A DNA stretch of 33,607 nucleotides from Pseudomonadota bacterium (GTDB lineage: Bacteria > Pseudomonadota > Gammaproteobacteria > Burkholderiales > Thiobacillaceae), in contig JAJZRU010000030.1 of assembly GCA_021802555.1 (NCBI GenBank), forward strand, positions 1-33,607, in the 5' to 3' direction. The position numbers were made by a program, and so were the translations under genes. The notes beneath the pieces are model-generated. The model did not search any database, was not told where the DNA came from, and saw nothing but the letters and a program-made list of their open reading frames with translations. Below are positions 15,205 to 24,794 of the stretch, in pieces. How positions within the stretch are numbered: the stretch's first letter is position 1; each line of letters starts with the position of its first letter.

Positions 15205-16620
15205 TCAGAGCTTGCCCATGTCCCTGAGCAGGCCCCCCCTGAATTCTTCCAAACCGGCGGTGCGCTGGCCGTAGCAGGCCGCTTCGAGCAGGTGCAGGCG
15301 CCCCGCCAGGTCCGGCGTTTTGGCCTTATTAGGGAGATGCTCCCACCACCGACCCACGGTCGGTGCCGGCGGCATGCCGGGAGTGCAGGCGCAGGCTCGC
15401 AGCGCGCGGCTCAAGGCCACGGCGTCAGGGGCAGCCCTGATCGCCTGCCGGCAGCGCCGCCTCGCGAGCACCCGGCGCGCGTAACGGCGGAGCCGCCAAC
15501 CTGCCAGGAAAAAGGCGATGGCCGCGCCAAGCAAAGCGGCCGCAAGCTCCAGTTGCCGGTACAGCGGATTGAATACCACGATGTCCCTACCCGGCAGGGT
15601 CGCGGCCTGCAGTTCGCCGCGCGCGGGATCGAACCAGGGGAAGACCAGGCGCGGAAGGCGTAGCAGGCCGTCGCGGCCGGGGCGCACATAGATCTGGGCG
15701 CGCCAAGCGAAGCCGGCGGCAGAGTCGCTTGCAGGCGCGAGCCGTTCCAACACGGGAGGATAGGCCGTGAGTTGCGGATGGGCGGCAAGCTGCATCATCA
15801 GTAGATGGCGCAATTCATCGGCCCCCAGGCCACCCTGCACGGTGATGGTCCAGGGAAACGGGCGATGCAGCGGCCAGCGCGCGGGCAAGGGATCGGTGGC
15901 AACCCGCAGGCGGCCGACCGGCACGGCCAGAGGCAGCCAATCGGGCGCAGCTTGCGCGTTGAACTGCAATGTCGGCGGCGGAAAGCGCAAGGCGGTGCCG
16001 AACTTGCTGGCCGCCAGCATGGGCAAGCGCATGGACAGCACTCCCGCGCGCGTGGGCATGATGTCCCATACATAGCGATGCAGAGTGCAGGGTGCGCCGT
16101 CGCGCATCACCTGAGTTTGCGTCTCGCCCATGGGCCTTTGATACAGCCCGTCGCCGGTAGGCAACACCGGGCGCTTCCACAGTAGGCTGCCGTCGTCGCA
16201 AATGTCCAGCATCAATCGCCCCGGCTGGCGCACCATGAGACGTGCAGGCTCGATGCTAAGCTGGGATATCACGTCCGGCACGAGATCGGAGCCGGCGATG
16301 ATGTGCAGAGTTATGGGGCGGCTGGTGGCCGTGCCCAATCTGAAAACGGGCACGACGATCTTGCCGGTATGCAGCGGATAGAGTTTGAGGCTCAGCGTCT
16401 GCTGATCGCCGGACTGGCTGGAGGTCGATGGCCCCAGATCGAAGTCGCGCGCCAGCGGCTGCAAGTCCAGTTGCTCGAGCGGCAGGCCCTGGGCGTTGAA
16501 AGTCAGGTTGATGGGCGCGCCCAGCGGCGATGCGGCGTGATCGACCTGCACGCTGAGGCTGGCGGCGCGGGCGCACAATGCCCACCCCAGCAGAATCAGC
16601 AGAAGCGCACCCGCCCTCAC
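15205..16620 (-). CDS. BatD-like protein
   Basis: A 471-residue envelope protein with an N-terminal signal peptide (hydrophobic stretch about 4-16, ending CARA), a large beta-rich periplasmic part, one membrane helix at about residues 360-385 (AAALLGAAIAFFLAGW) and a basic cytoplasmic tail. The opening ASLSVQVDHAASPLGAPINLTFNAQG (split at 20 and after) is typical of BatD, the 'oxygen tolerance' member of MoxR-linked Bat operons; the exact role is unknown. The start is a GTG overlapping the stop of the BatB-type gene (GTGA at 16617-16620). It is the last gene of the six-gene operon. Confidence 0.82.
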   Translation of the reverse strand: MRAGALLLILLGWALCARAASLSVQVDHAASPLGAPINLTFNAQGLPLEQLDLQPLARDFDLGPSTSSQSGDQQTLSLKLYPLHTGKIVVPVFRLGTATSRPITLHIIAGSDLVPDVISQLSIEPARLMVRQPGRLMLDICDDGSLLWKRPVLPTGDGLYQRPMGETQTQVMRDGAPCTLHRYVWDIMPTRAGVLSMRLPMLAASKFGTALRFPPPTLQFNAQAAPDWLPLAVPVGRLRVATDPLPARWPLHRPFPWTITVQGGLGADELRHLLMMQLAAHPQLTAYPPVLERLAPASDSAAGFAWRAQIYVRPGRDGLLRLPRLVFPWFDPARGELQAATLPGRDIVVFNPLYRQLELAAALLGAAIAFFLAGWRLRRYARRVLARRRCRQAIRAAPDAVALSRALRACACTPGMPPAPTVGRWWEHLPNKAKTPDLAGRLHLLEAACYGQRTAGLEEFRGGLLRDMGKL

Positions 16621-18341
16621 TGCGACGTCTCCGTAGTATCTTGGCCGAGCAGGCCGCGCGCGAGCGTAGTACGGCGGTCGCGCAGCCATTGCATCTTCTT
16701 GAAGCCGGATTGCCAGCCGGCGATATCCAACGTTCCGCTCGCCCCGGCGCCCTGCGTCCCTTGCAGGCTGGCGCCAGTGGCGGGAATCGCACCGCGATCG
16801 ATAAGCGGGCCGAGCGGGGTAGGCTTGAGATGCGGGATGGCGGCGTTGCTGTCCCAATCCAGATCCACCTGCCCGGCCACGGCGGTGCCGCGTCGCGCGC
16901 GCAAATCGGTCTGCGCCGGCGTATGGGTGGGATGCTCTTTGAGGCGCCGCAGTGCGGTGTCGAGATTGCGCCGCGCGCGCGCATCCAGAGGCTTTTGCCG
17001 CAATACGGCCTCGAAGGCCTGTGCCGCCCCTGCCCAGTTGCCCAACCCATAGAGCGCGTTGCCGAGATCGTAGAGCGCATCCAGACGCTGGGCCGGCGTG
17101 GGGGCGAGCATCAGCGCCGCGCTGAAATAGCGCGCCGCGTCGCCATAGTTGTTCATCTGCCAGGCGGCCGCACCCGCGCCCAGTTGGCCCTCGTAGCCGC
17201 CCAGTTGGGCATAGCGGGCTTGCGCTTCGGCATAATGCGCGGTGCGCCACGCCTGCCACGCGGCTTGCGCATCGGATGGCGGGTCGGCATGCGCGCGCGG
17301 CAGCGGCGCCAGCAAGCCTGCGGCCAGCAGCACGGCGGCAAAACGCCCGCTGCCGGCGGGCAGATACAGCAGCAGCATCAACGCCAGCACCGGCGCCAAC
17401 AGCCAGGGATAGAGCTCGCGCCAGGCGTGCGGCCCGTGCACCGGGGGAGTGGGCGCGGGCAGCCGCGCCAGACCGCGGTCGTACAGCGCGCGCAAGTCCG
17501 CGTCATCGTCCGTCACCGCCTCGTAGCGGCCTCCCGTGGAATCAGCCAGTGCCCGGTAAGCTGCGCCATCGGGCCGGCTCACGGCCGTGCCGCCTTGCGG
17601 CGTGCTCAGCATCGCGCCAGCCGGCGTGGCCACGCCCAGCACATAAAGCGGCACGTGCGCCTGGGCCAGCGCGGCAACGGCCTGGCGTACCGCAACCCCC
17701 GAGGCACCCTCCACACTTTGCGCCGCGGCGTCGCTCACCAGGAGCACGGCGCTGGGCTCGTGCCGCTGCGCTTCCTGCAAGGCCAGCGTCAGGGCAGCGG
17801 CGGGATCGTCGCCTGCCTGCGTGATGAGATCGGGTTTAGCCAGATCGAGCGCAGTGCGCAGCACGCGGGGGTCGTCGCTGGGCGGGCTCAGCAACCCCGC
17901 AGCGCCGCTGTACACGATCAAGCCCAGGCGTTCGCCATGCAGGCGCTTGATCAAATCCAGCAGCTTCAGGCGCGCGCGGACCAAGCGATTGGGGGCGACG
18001 TCGCTGCCCTGCATGGCGGGGGAGATATCCAGCACGGCATAAATCGTGAGGTCATGCCGGGGACGCTCCGGCAGCGCCCAGCCCGCGCCCGCCGGCAGCG
18101 GCAGGCGCGGTCCCGCCAGGGCGGCGGCAAGCAGCGCCCAGGCAAGTAGCTGCAACAGGCGCCGCGCGATGCCGCGGCCGTCGGCGCTAGTGTTCTGTAC
18201 CGCCCAGGGCCGCAGGGCCGCGTCGGCATAGGCCTCGCGGGCTCGGCTGCGCCAGCGCGTCCACCCTTCCAGCACGAACGGCTGCAGGGCCAGCAACCCC
18301 CAGGCCGGGGCACGCCAGTCGAGTTGCGCAAGCCAGCTCAT
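16617..18341 (-). CDS. BatB-type VWA protein with C-terminal TPR region (BatB/BatC fusion)
   Basis: A 574-residue membrane protein. Two hydrophobic segments near the N-terminus precede a von Willebrand A domain (about 95-300); another membrane segment follows (about 325-360), and TPR-like repeats (about 375-470: AAWQMNNYGDAARYF, ALYDLGNALYGLGNWAGAA) end in a low-complexity tail. This is the BatB plus BatC fusion common in proteobacterial Bat operons. The metal-binding MIDAS motif reads DISPA (105-109) rather than DxSxS, so the second serine is lost; the later VSDAAA aspartate is present. Metal coordination may be weakened. The ATG overlaps the BatA stop (ATGA), and its stop overlaps the BatD start. 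Confidence 0.85.
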   Translation of the reverse strand: MSWLAQLDWRAPAWGLLALQPFVLEGWTRWRSRAREAYADAALRPWAVQNTSADGRGIARRLLQLLAWALLAAALAGPRLPLPAGAGWALPERPRHDLTIYAVLDISPAMQGSDVAPNRLVRARLKLLDLIKRLHGERLGLIVYSGAAGLLSPPSDDPRVLRTALDLAKPDLITQAGDDPAAALTLALQEAQRHEPSAVLLVSDAAAQSVEGASGVAVRQAVAALAQAHVPLYVLGVATPAGAMLSTPQGGTAVSRPDGAAYRALADSTGGRYEAVTDDDADLRALYDRGLARLPAPTPPVHGPHAWRELYPWLLAPVLALMLLLYLPAGSGRFAAVLLAAGLLAPLPRAHADPPSDAQAAWQAWRTAHYAEAQARYAQLGGYEGQLGAGAAAWQMNNYGDAARYFSAALMLAPTPAQRLDALYDLGNALYGLGNWAGAAQAFEAVLRQKPLDARARRNLDTALRRLKEHPTHTPAQTDLRARRGTAVAGQVDLDWDSNAAIPHLKPTPLGPLIDRGAIPATGASLQGTQGAGASGTLDIAGWQSGFKKMQWLRDRRTTLARGLLGQDTTETSQ

Positions 18342-19309
18342 GCCCTGCTGCCCCGCCAGGAGAACAAGCGCGCCGCGCTCAGGCAGATTGCCGCGAGCAG
18401 GAGCGGCAGCCAGTACCACTCGCGCACCTCGCGTTGCCGGGGCGGCGGCGAAATGGTTTTTTCGAGCCGGCCGATGTCCGAAATGGCCGCGTCCACGTCC
18501 GCCGTGGTGCGCACGAAATAGTATTTGCCGCCGGTCAGGCGCGCGATGTCGGCCAGGCCGGGCTGGCTGGGCGCCTGCACCGCAGGCGCGCGGCCCGAGG
18601 CGAAGAGGTCGCTGCCGACTTGCACGGTGTAGATGGCCACGCCCATGCGCCGCGCCACGGCCACGGCCTCGGCCGGCGTGATCTGGCCGGCATTGCTGTC
18701 GCCGCCGTCGCTCACCAGGATGAGCGCAGGGCGCAGCTCGCGTTCGCGCACCTGCTTGAGCGCCAGGCCCAGGGCGTCGCCCAGAGCGGTGTTGGGTCCC
18801 AGGAATCCGACCTGCAGGCGATTGAGCTGCGCGATGAGATAACGGCGGTCCTGGGTGGGCGGCGCCAGCGTGGCGGCTTGGGTGCCGAAGGCGATGACGC
18901 CCATGCGGTCGCCTATGCGTTTTTCTATGAAGCGATCCATCACCGCCTTGAGCATGGTGATGCGGTCCACCGCTCGATGCCCGAGACGGAAATCATCCGT
19001 GCTCATGGTTTCCGAAGTATCGATCACCAGCATGAGGTCGCGCCCCAGAGGCGGCGGTTGTATCCAGGGGCCGGGCTGGCGCGGCTGGGCCAGGGCCAGC
19101 ACCATGAGGACGAAGGCCAGGGCGTTCAAGGCCGGCGGCCAGGGGCTGCGCGGCAGCGAAGGCGACGCCGCGGATGAGCCCTGAAGCGCGGGATGGCGGT
19201 AGATCTCGGCCGGCGCCGCGCCTGCCGCCGTGCGACGCCAAGCCGCCATGCCCCACAGCGCCACGAGAGGCAGGGCGGCGAACCACGCGGGATGGGCAAA
19301 GCTCAGCAT
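18338..19309 (-). CDS. BatA-type VWA membrane protein
   Basis: A 323-residue protein with an N-terminal membrane segment, a second one at about 60-76, a von Willebrand A domain (about 90-285) and a C-terminal anchor (YWLPLLLAAICLSAARLF). The MIDAS motif DTSET (97-101) is complete if Thr substitutes for the last Ser, and LILVSDGGD supplies the downstream acidic site. BatA-family proteins act with MoxR AAA+ ATPases as a periplasm-facing chaperone-like or metal-insertion module; the substrate is unknown. It begins six bases after the DUF4381 gene and is overlapped by the BatB-type gene. Confidence 0.87.
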   Translation of the reverse strand: MLSFAHPAWFAALPLVALWGMAAWRRTAAGAAPAEIYRHPALQGSSAASPSLPRSPWPPALNALAFVLMVLALAQPRQPGPWIQPPPLGRDLMLVIDTSETMSTDDFRLGHRAVDRITMLKAVMDRFIEKRIGDRMGVIAFGTQAATLAPPTQDRRYLIAQLNRLQVGFLGPNTALGDALGLALKQVRERELRPALILVSDGGDSNAGQITPAEAVAVARRMGVAIYTVQVGSDLFASGRAPAVQAPSQPGLADIARLTGGKYYFVRTTADVDAAISDIGRLEKTISPPPRQREVREWYWLPLLLAAICLSAARLFSWRGSRA

Positions 19310-19315
19310 GGCGTA

Positions 19316-19741
19316 TCAAACACGCGCGGCGCGCCGCAACAAATCCCCCGCGTCGCGGCATAAGCGCATGAGCAGTTCGCGATCGCCCGGGGGCGCGGCG
19401 TAGCGCACGGCGTCCAGCGCGACGACCCACTCGCGCCAGGCCGCGGCGTCCAGGCCGGGGGGGCACTGCATGGGCGAGAGATAGTGCAGCCTGTGCCGGG
19501 CTGCCATGAGCTTGGCCAGGCGCTGCGCCACCCACTGCGGATCGTCGCCGGCCGCGGCGCGCCGCAGGCGTGCCAATCGACGGCGCGGCGCGCTCAAGCG
19601 CAGGATCAGCCAGGCTAGAGCAAGCGCCAGGACGATAACCGCAAACCCTGCGACCCAGGGCACGGGCGGAGTCGCCGCCGCCACGGGCGGCGCGGGGGCG
19701 GGACCGATGATGGGCGCCAGGTCAGTATGCGGATTGGGCAT
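19316..19741 (-). CDS. DUF4381 domain membrane protein
   Basis: A 141-residue protein with one membrane helix (about 27-50: VPWVAGFAVIVLALALAWLI) and a cytoplasmic alpha-helical part. The order between a DUF58 protein and BatA is the standard position of DUF4381 in MoxR/Bat operons, and the P-rich N-terminus followed by a single helix fits. The ATG at 19741 overlaps the end of the DUF58 gene by 20 bp. Identification rests mostly on context and topology. Confidence 0.72.
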   Translation of the reverse strand: MPNPHTDLAPIIGPAPAPPVAAATPPVPWVAGFAVIVLALALAWLILRLSAPRRRLARLRRAAAGDDPQWVAQRLAKLMAARHRLHYLSPMQCPPGLDAAAWREWVVALDAVRYAAPPGDRELLMRLCRDAGDLLRRAARV

Positions 19742-20678
19742 GGTGGGCGAACTGCGGCAGCAAGTCGTCTTCCTCGCTGCCGATGCGCAGATAACGGGCC
19801 CCCAGGCTTTGCAGGCGCGCGGACAGCTCGGCTTCGCGCTGCGCGTAAGCTTCGGCCAGCGGCGCCGCGGCGCGCCGCGTATCCAGCCAGGAAAGGCGCC
19901 CGCTGTGCAGATCGTGGAACAAGGCCATGCCCAGGTCGGGCAGACGCCGCTCCGCCGGGTCGACGACACCCACGCAGCAAAGCTCGCATTGGTCGGCCAG
20001 GCGCGCCAGCGGCCTCCAGTGGGCGGGTTCCAGCCAGGTGAAATCGCTCACCAGGGTCAAACGGCTGCCGCCGGGCAGATGCGCCGCCAGGCGGGCAAGC
20101 CGCGCCGCATAGCGCTCGGCCCCGTCTGTCGCATCGACCGGCGGACAGGGGCGCGCGGCGGCCAGCGCAAGGGCCTGCGCGGCATGCGCGCCATCCTGCG
20201 CCGGCAACTGCACGTCAGATTCTTCCCACAGCGTAGCGCCCACCCCCTCGCGCGCCGCGATCGCGGCAAAAGCCAGCAGCACGGCCACACGCGCGCCCTG
20301 GGCCGCCTTCAAGCGGCGGCGGGTGCCGAAGCGCATGGCCGGGCCGCGGTCGATCACCAGATGCAGAGCAGCCTGGCGCTCCTCCCGGTACAGGCGCACA
20401 TAAGCGCGTCCGCCGCGCGCGGTGCTGCGCCAGTCCATGCGGCGGATGTCGTCGCCCGCCGCGTAAGGGCGCAAGGCCTCGAAATCCAGGCCGGCGCCCA
20501 AGCGCGCCGCGGGCCAGTCCCCAGCCCGGCGGCTGTCCACCATGCGCTGCCGAGGCGGCGCCAGCTCGCGCCCCTGGGCGGCCAGCTGCGCGATTTCCGC
20601 CGTCGTCAGCAGGGGCGTATGCACGCTCGCGTCCCCGCGCAACGACGAGCGCAGGCGGCGATGCAGCCAGGGTATCAC
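19722..20678 (-). CDS. DUF58 domain protein
   Basis: A 318-residue soluble protein with the DUF58 signature: GLDFEALRPYAAGDDIRRMDWRSTARGG (split, about 62-89), followed by a VWA-like region with LHLVIDRGPAMRFG (a degenerate MIDAS) and LTLVSDF. DUF58 proteins are constant partners of MoxR ATPases. The start is a GTG overlapping the moxR stop (GTGA at 20675-20678), so the two are translationally coupled. No truncation is seen. Confidence 0.9.
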   Translation of the reverse strand: MIPWLHRRLRSSLRGDASVHTPLLTTAEIAQLAAQGRELAPPRQRMVDSRRAGDWPAARLGAGLDFEALRPYAAGDDIRRMDWRSTARGGRAYVRLYREERQAALHLVIDRGPAMRFGTRRRLKAAQGARVAVLLAFAAIAAREGVGATLWEESDVQLPAQDGAHAAQALALAAARPCPPVDATDGAERYAARLARLAAHLPGGSRLTLVSDFTWLEPAHWRPLARLADQCELCCVGVVDPAERRLPDLGMALFHDLHSGRLSWLDTRRAAAPLAEAYAQREAELSARLQSLGARYLRIGSEEDDLLPQFAHHAQSAY

Positions 20679-21631
20679 GGCGCCGGTACGGCCTCGATCA
20701 GACGCGCGATCAGCGTCTCTCGGGTGATCTGCTCAAGGCGCGCCTCCAGGCTGAGGATCATGCGATGGCGCAGGCAGTCCGGGGCCATCTCGCGCACGTC
20801 GTCGGGAGTCACGTAATCGCGCCCGCGCAGGTAGGCCAGCGCGGCGGCGGTCTGCGCCAGCGCCAGCGCCGCACGCGGGCTCGCCCCCACCTGCACGGCC
20901 TGCGACCAGGCCGGCTCCCACTCCCCCGGCCTGCGCGTGGCGCGCACCAGTTCGACGATATAGGCCTCCACCGCCTCGGCGATGTGGATTTGCTTCACTT
21001 CCTCGCGCGCCTGCAGGGCGGTGGCGACGTCCAGGCGGGTTGCACCGGGCAAGTCGTGGCCGTTCCAGGCAGCGCCGCGGCTGCGGCGCAGGATTTCCAG
21101 TTCTTCGTCGGCACTCGGGTAGTCCATGGCCACGTGCAGCAGGAAGCGGTCGAGCTGGGCCTCCGGCAGCGGATAGGTGCCGGCCTGTTCCAAAGGATTC
21201 TGCGTGGCCATGACCATGAACAGCGGCGGCAGCTTGCGGGTCTGCCCGCCCACGCTGATCTGATGCTCCTGCATGGCTTCCAAGAGAGCCGACTGCACCT
21301 TGGCCGGCGCGCGGTTGATTTCGTCGGCCAGCACGATCTCGTGGAACACCGGACCTTCCACAAATCGAAAAGCACCTTCGTGATACACGTCGGTGCCGGT
21401 GAGATCGCCGGGCAGCAGGTCGGGCGTGAACTGGATACGGGCAAAGCTCGCATGGATGCAGGCGGCGAGCGCCTTGACGGCGGTGGTCTTGGCCAGGCCC
21501 GGCAGGCCTTCCACCAGTATGTGTCCGCCACATAGCAAGCCAATCACCAGCCGGTCGAGCAGCGCGCCCTGGCCGACGATGACGCTTTCCAGGGCATCTC
21601 GCAGTTCGAGGATGCGGGGCTGCTGTTCCAT
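20675..21631 (-). CDS. MoxR family AAA+ ATPase
   Basis: A 318-residue cytoplasmic ATPase. Motifs are the MoxR-type Walker A GLPGLAKT (42-49), Walker B VLADEINRAPAKVQSALLEAMQE (split, about 104 onward), sensor 1 VMATQNP and the sensor 2 region GASPRAALAL. It should use ATP hydrolysis to act on target proteins together with the VWA proteins encoded downstream. It is the first gene of the operon moxR-DUF58-DUF4381-batA-batBC-batD, with all junctions overlapping or under 7 bp. The ATG at 21631 gives the family start; longer readings enter the multicopper oxidase relic. Confidence 0.94.
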   Translation of the reverse strand: MEQQPRILELRDALESVIVGQGALLDRLVIGLLCGGHILVEGLPGLAKTTAVKALAACIHASFARIQFTPDLLPGDLTGTDVYHEGAFRFVEGPVFHEIVLADEINRAPAKVQSALLEAMQEHQISVGGQTRKLPPLFMVMATQNPLEQAGTYPLPEAQLDRFLLHVAMDYPSADEELEILRRSRGAAWNGHDLPGATRLDVATALQAREEVKQIHIAEAVEAYIVELVRATRRPGEWEPAWSQAVQVGASPRAALALAQTAAALAYLRGRDYVTPDDVREMAPDCLRHRMILSLEARLEQITRETLIARLIEAVPAP

Positions 21632-21743
21632 GGGCGTGTATGTATGGCAAAGCGCCACTTTACTGACGTTGCAAAGACGACTGTATGGGCAAAACGGCCT
21701 AAAGGCCGCGTGCGCCTCGGCCAGGAATGATCGTGGCTGATCT

Positions 21744-22963
21744 TTAGACTGTCTGGAACAGCGCCCATGAAGCCGTAATCCATGTGCAGCTGCATGTGAC
21801 AATGGAAAAGCGTTAGTCCCGGCTGGTTGGCCGTGAAATCCACCTCCATCTCCTGGTAGCCGCCCAGCATCCCACGTCCTTGAGCACGCCCGCGGTGGGC
21901 TTGCCCGCGATCCTGGTGAGCTCGAAGCTGTGCCGGTGCAGGTGCATCGGGTGGATGTCGTCGCTCGCATTGCGCATGCGCAGCCGATAGCGCCGGCCCT
22001 GGCGCAGGTGGAACATCGGTTCCATCTTGTCCATGTCGAACGGCACGCCGTTGATGGCCCACTCGTTGAAGCCGTGAACAGCGGCGTTGCGTTTGGTGAA
22101 GGTCATCTCGATTACCTCGTCCGGGACCTTCGCCTTCATGTCGCGCGCGCCGAACCGGGTATAGTCCCAGCGGAACGGCGGGGGCGCGACCCAGCGCGGC
22201 TTGCCCTTGCGCCCGGCGTATTCGACCACGACGCCCATGCCGCGATTGCGGTCGTCGTTGCTGAGATCGCCCAGCACCCACACGCCGGGGCGTCTCATCT
22301 CGACGATGGCCGACACGCGCTCCGCGGTGCCGATCCACAACACCGGCACCTCGGCAGGCGTCGGCACCGGGTTGCCGTCCAGCGCGACGACCTTGAACGT
22401 ATGCCCCGGCAGCGCGAGGCTGCGGATCTCGGTGGCACTCCCGTTGAGAATGTGAAAGAGCACGCGCTCGCCGGACTTGACGCGGATCGGCTCGCCGTGG
22501 CCGAGCACGCGACCGTTGACGGTGAACAGCCGGTAGCCGACCTCGTAGCCATGCGGCATCCCTGGGCGAGCGACGCCTGCATCGCGCCTTCGCCCTCCTC
22601 CTCGAGCGATTTGACGCGGGAGCCGGGCGTGAGGATATCCATCGCCATGTCGCCGCCGCGGCTGAAGAACGGCTCGAACTCTTTCAGCGCCAGGAACACC
22701 TCGCGGTCGTAAGCGCCGGGCTTGTGCTTCGGCTCGATGTAGACCGGCCCGACCTGGCCGCTGTACTGCCCCGCGTGCAAATTGCTGCCCGCACGCAGAT
22801 GGGTGTAGTCGGCAGAAGCGCCCGGGTGTAGCCCACCTGCTGAAGGCTCCGCCGCCGCGCCTGTGCGGGTTTGCCCCTCAGCCAGCGAGGGCACCAGCAG
22901 TGCGCCGCCGGCGAGAACACCGCACTGTTTCAGAAATTCACGTCGGGGAGGGCTGGATGACAT
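21744..22963 (-). pseudogene. Broken twin-arginine multicopper oxidase
   Basis: The start at 22963 (AAAGGAAC upstream) gives a Tat-like RREFLKQCG signal and then family sequence interrupted several times. (1) After residue about 50 the text jumps from ADYT to HLRAGSNLHAGQYSG, losing most of the first cupredoxin domain and its copper-ligand HxH motifs. (2) One base is missing in the C-run at 22560-22563. (3) One base is missing near 21870-21873. (4) One extra base occurs near 21763-21765; correcting it restores the expected ending GFMALFQTV and a stop at 21744-21746. Downstream copper motifs HPMHLHRHSFE and FHCHMQLHMDYGFM remain readable. Three indels alone might be sequence errors, but the domain loss points to a true pseudogene. 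Confidence 0.85.
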
Positions 22964-23028
22964 CGGTAAGGTTCCTTTCGCAAGACAGCAGATGTTGGGG
23001 GTCAGCGCGCAATTCGTAAGGCAGCTGA

Positions 23029-24270
23029 CTACGCCAGCAGCGCGCCGCCCAGTGCCGCGAGCGCCACCACCCATAAGGGTGAAACCCTCCAGAACTGGAG
23101 CAGGGCGAAAGCGCCCAGCGCCAGGGCAAGGTCGATGGGGCCGCGCACCGCGCTCAGGAAAATCGGGTTGTACAGGGCGGCGAGCAGGATGCCCACGACG
23201 ACGGCATTCACGCCGTCCAGCGCCGCGCGTAGGAGCGGCCGGGCACGCCATTGATTCCAATGCGGCAAGGCGCCCAGCACCAGCAGGAAGGCGGGCAGGA
23301 AGATCGCCGTCAGCGCCAGCAGCCCTCCCAACCAACCCTGCGGGCTGCCATGGCTCACGGCCCCCAGGTAGGCGGCAAAGCTGAACAAAGGGCCGGGCAA
23401 GGCCTGAGCCATGCCATAGCCGGCAAGAAAATCGCCGTCCGACACCCAGCCTTCGGGCACCACCACCGCCCGCAAGAGCGGCAGCACCACATGGCCGCCG
23501 CCAAAGACCAAGGCACCGGAGCGATAGAAACCGTCGAACAATGCCAGCCCGTAGTTGCCTGTGGCGGAGGCCGCAACGGGCAGCACGCCCAGGAGCGCGA
23601 AGAACAAGATCCACGCCAAGGCGGAAACCTTGCGGCTGATGCGGAAATCCGCATGGGCCACGCTGTCGGCCCGCGCCGCCGGCAGCAGCCGCCAGCCGGC
23701 AAGCGCGCCCAAAGCAATGACCGCCATTTGCGCCCATGCGGACGTCCACAGCAATACGGCAACGGCGGCGAGCATCGCAAAGGACGCCCGCAGGCGGTCG
23801 CCGCAGAACTGGCGGCCCATGCTCCACACCGCTTGGGCGACCACCGCGACCGCGGCGAGCTTGAGGCCGTGCAGCCAGCCGGCGGCGGACACCTCCGGCA
23901 GCAGGCGCAGGCCATAGGCGAACGCGATCATGATGACGGCCGAGGGCAGCGTAAAACCCAGCCAGGCGGCGAACGCCCCCGGCAGGCCCGCGCGCAGGGC
24001 GCCCAAGGCTATGCCGACCTGGCTGCTTGCCGGGCCGGGCAGAAACTGGCACAGAGACACAAGATCGGCATAGGCGCCGCCCTCAAGCCATTTGCGCCGC
24101 TCGACGAATTCGCCGCGCAGATATCCGAGGTGGGCGATGGGGCCGCCGAAGGAGGTCAGGCCCAGCTTGAGAAAAATCAGGAACACGCGCAGCCAGGAAT
24201 GTGCGGCGGGTTGCGCCGGGCCAGAGCCGGCGGTTTCTGTAGAGGACTCGATGCGCCCCGCCCTTTCCAT
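23029..24270 (-). CDS. chrA: Chromate transporter ChrA
   Basis: A 413-residue inner-membrane protein of the CHR family that extrudes chromate. Both homologous halves are visible: FLKLGLTSFGGPIAHLGYLR and QFLPGPASSQVGIALG in the first, and YRSGALVFGGGHVVLPLL and QALPGPLFSFAAYLG in the second. About ten to twelve hydrophobic segments are present and the length is normal for a long-chain CHR protein. The start at 24270 follows an AAGGCGG-like ribosome binding site. The PadR gene lies 18 bp upstream on the same strand, so the pair is probably one transcription unit. Confidence 0.95.
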   Translation of the reverse strand: MERAGRIESSTETAGSGPAQPAAHSWLRVFLIFLKLGLTSFGGPIAHLGYLRGEFVERRKWLEGGAYADLVSLCQFLPGPASSQVGIALGALRAGLPGAFAAWLGFTLPSAVIMIAFAYGLRLLPEVSAAGWLHGLKLAAVAVVAQAVWSMGRQFCGDRLRASFAMLAAVAVLLWTSAWAQMAVIALGALAGWRLLPAARADSVAHADFRISRKVSALAWILFFALLGVLPVAASATGNYGLALFDGFYRSGALVFGGGHVVLPLLRAVVVPEGWVSDGDFLAGYGMAQALPGPLFSFAAYLGAVSHGSPQGWLGGLLALTAIFLPAFLLVLGALPHWNQWRARPLLRAALDGVNAVVVGILLAALYNPIFLSAVRGPIDLALALGAFALLQFWRVSPLWVVALAALGGALLA

Positions 24271-24288
24271 AACCCCGCCTTGGTCTTG

Positions 24289-24648
24289 CTAATTCGTGGT
24301 GCGGCTTCGGCGCGCCGGATTCAGCGAACCTGAGCAGGGCGCCTCGTCCAGCACCTCGCGTGCCAGCTCGCCGACCTTGATTTTGATCTCCCTGAGCGTC
24401 TTCCTGCAGAGCGCCGTGATTGCATAGTATTTGCGCATCCGGCCGCCGACCACCGCGCTGTGCTGCTTGAGGTAGCATCCCCGTTCCAGCGTATGGAGAA
24501 TGGGGTAAAGCGTGCCCGGACTCAGGCAGTAGCCGTGGCGGCCGAGTTCCTCAATCATCTCGACGCCATCAGTGGGGCCTTCCACAGCGTGATGAAGAAT
24601 GTGGGCGCGCAGGAAGGCCGGGTAGAGGCTCTTAAGGATAGGATTCAT
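24289..24648 (-). CDS. PadR family transcriptional regulator upstream of chrA
   Basis: A 119-residue winged-helix repressor. The LHHAVEGPTDGVEMIEELGRHGYCLSPGTLYPILHTLERGCYL segment (split, about 18-60) with SPGTLYPILHxLE is the recognition-helix hallmark of PadR proteins, and RKYYAITALCRKTLREI follows as the wing and dimer helix. PadR genes are often paired with chrA, so chromate-linked control of chrA is a reasonable inference. No clear ribosome binding site precedes the ATG at 24648; the direct repeat TATCGCG/TATCGTCGCG just upstream (24652-24675) could be an operator but is unproven. Confidence 0.9.
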   Translation of the reverse strand: MNPILKSLYPAFLRAHILHHAVEGPTDGVEMIEELGRHGYCLSPGTLYPILHTLERGCYLKQHSAVVGGRMRKYYAITALCRKTLREIKIKVGELAREVLDEAPCSGSLNPARRSRTTN

Positions 24649-24794
24649 GTATCGCGATGGGGTATCGTCGCGCGAGTTTATGCGATGAAGCGGCGGGCCT
24701 CAATCAAGCTGCACAGGTTGTGCCCGAGGGGCGGCGGCCCTGAACACGAAACTATTTCGGTGCCGGCCAGCGCGTACGACGGCCTTGAGCTCAC

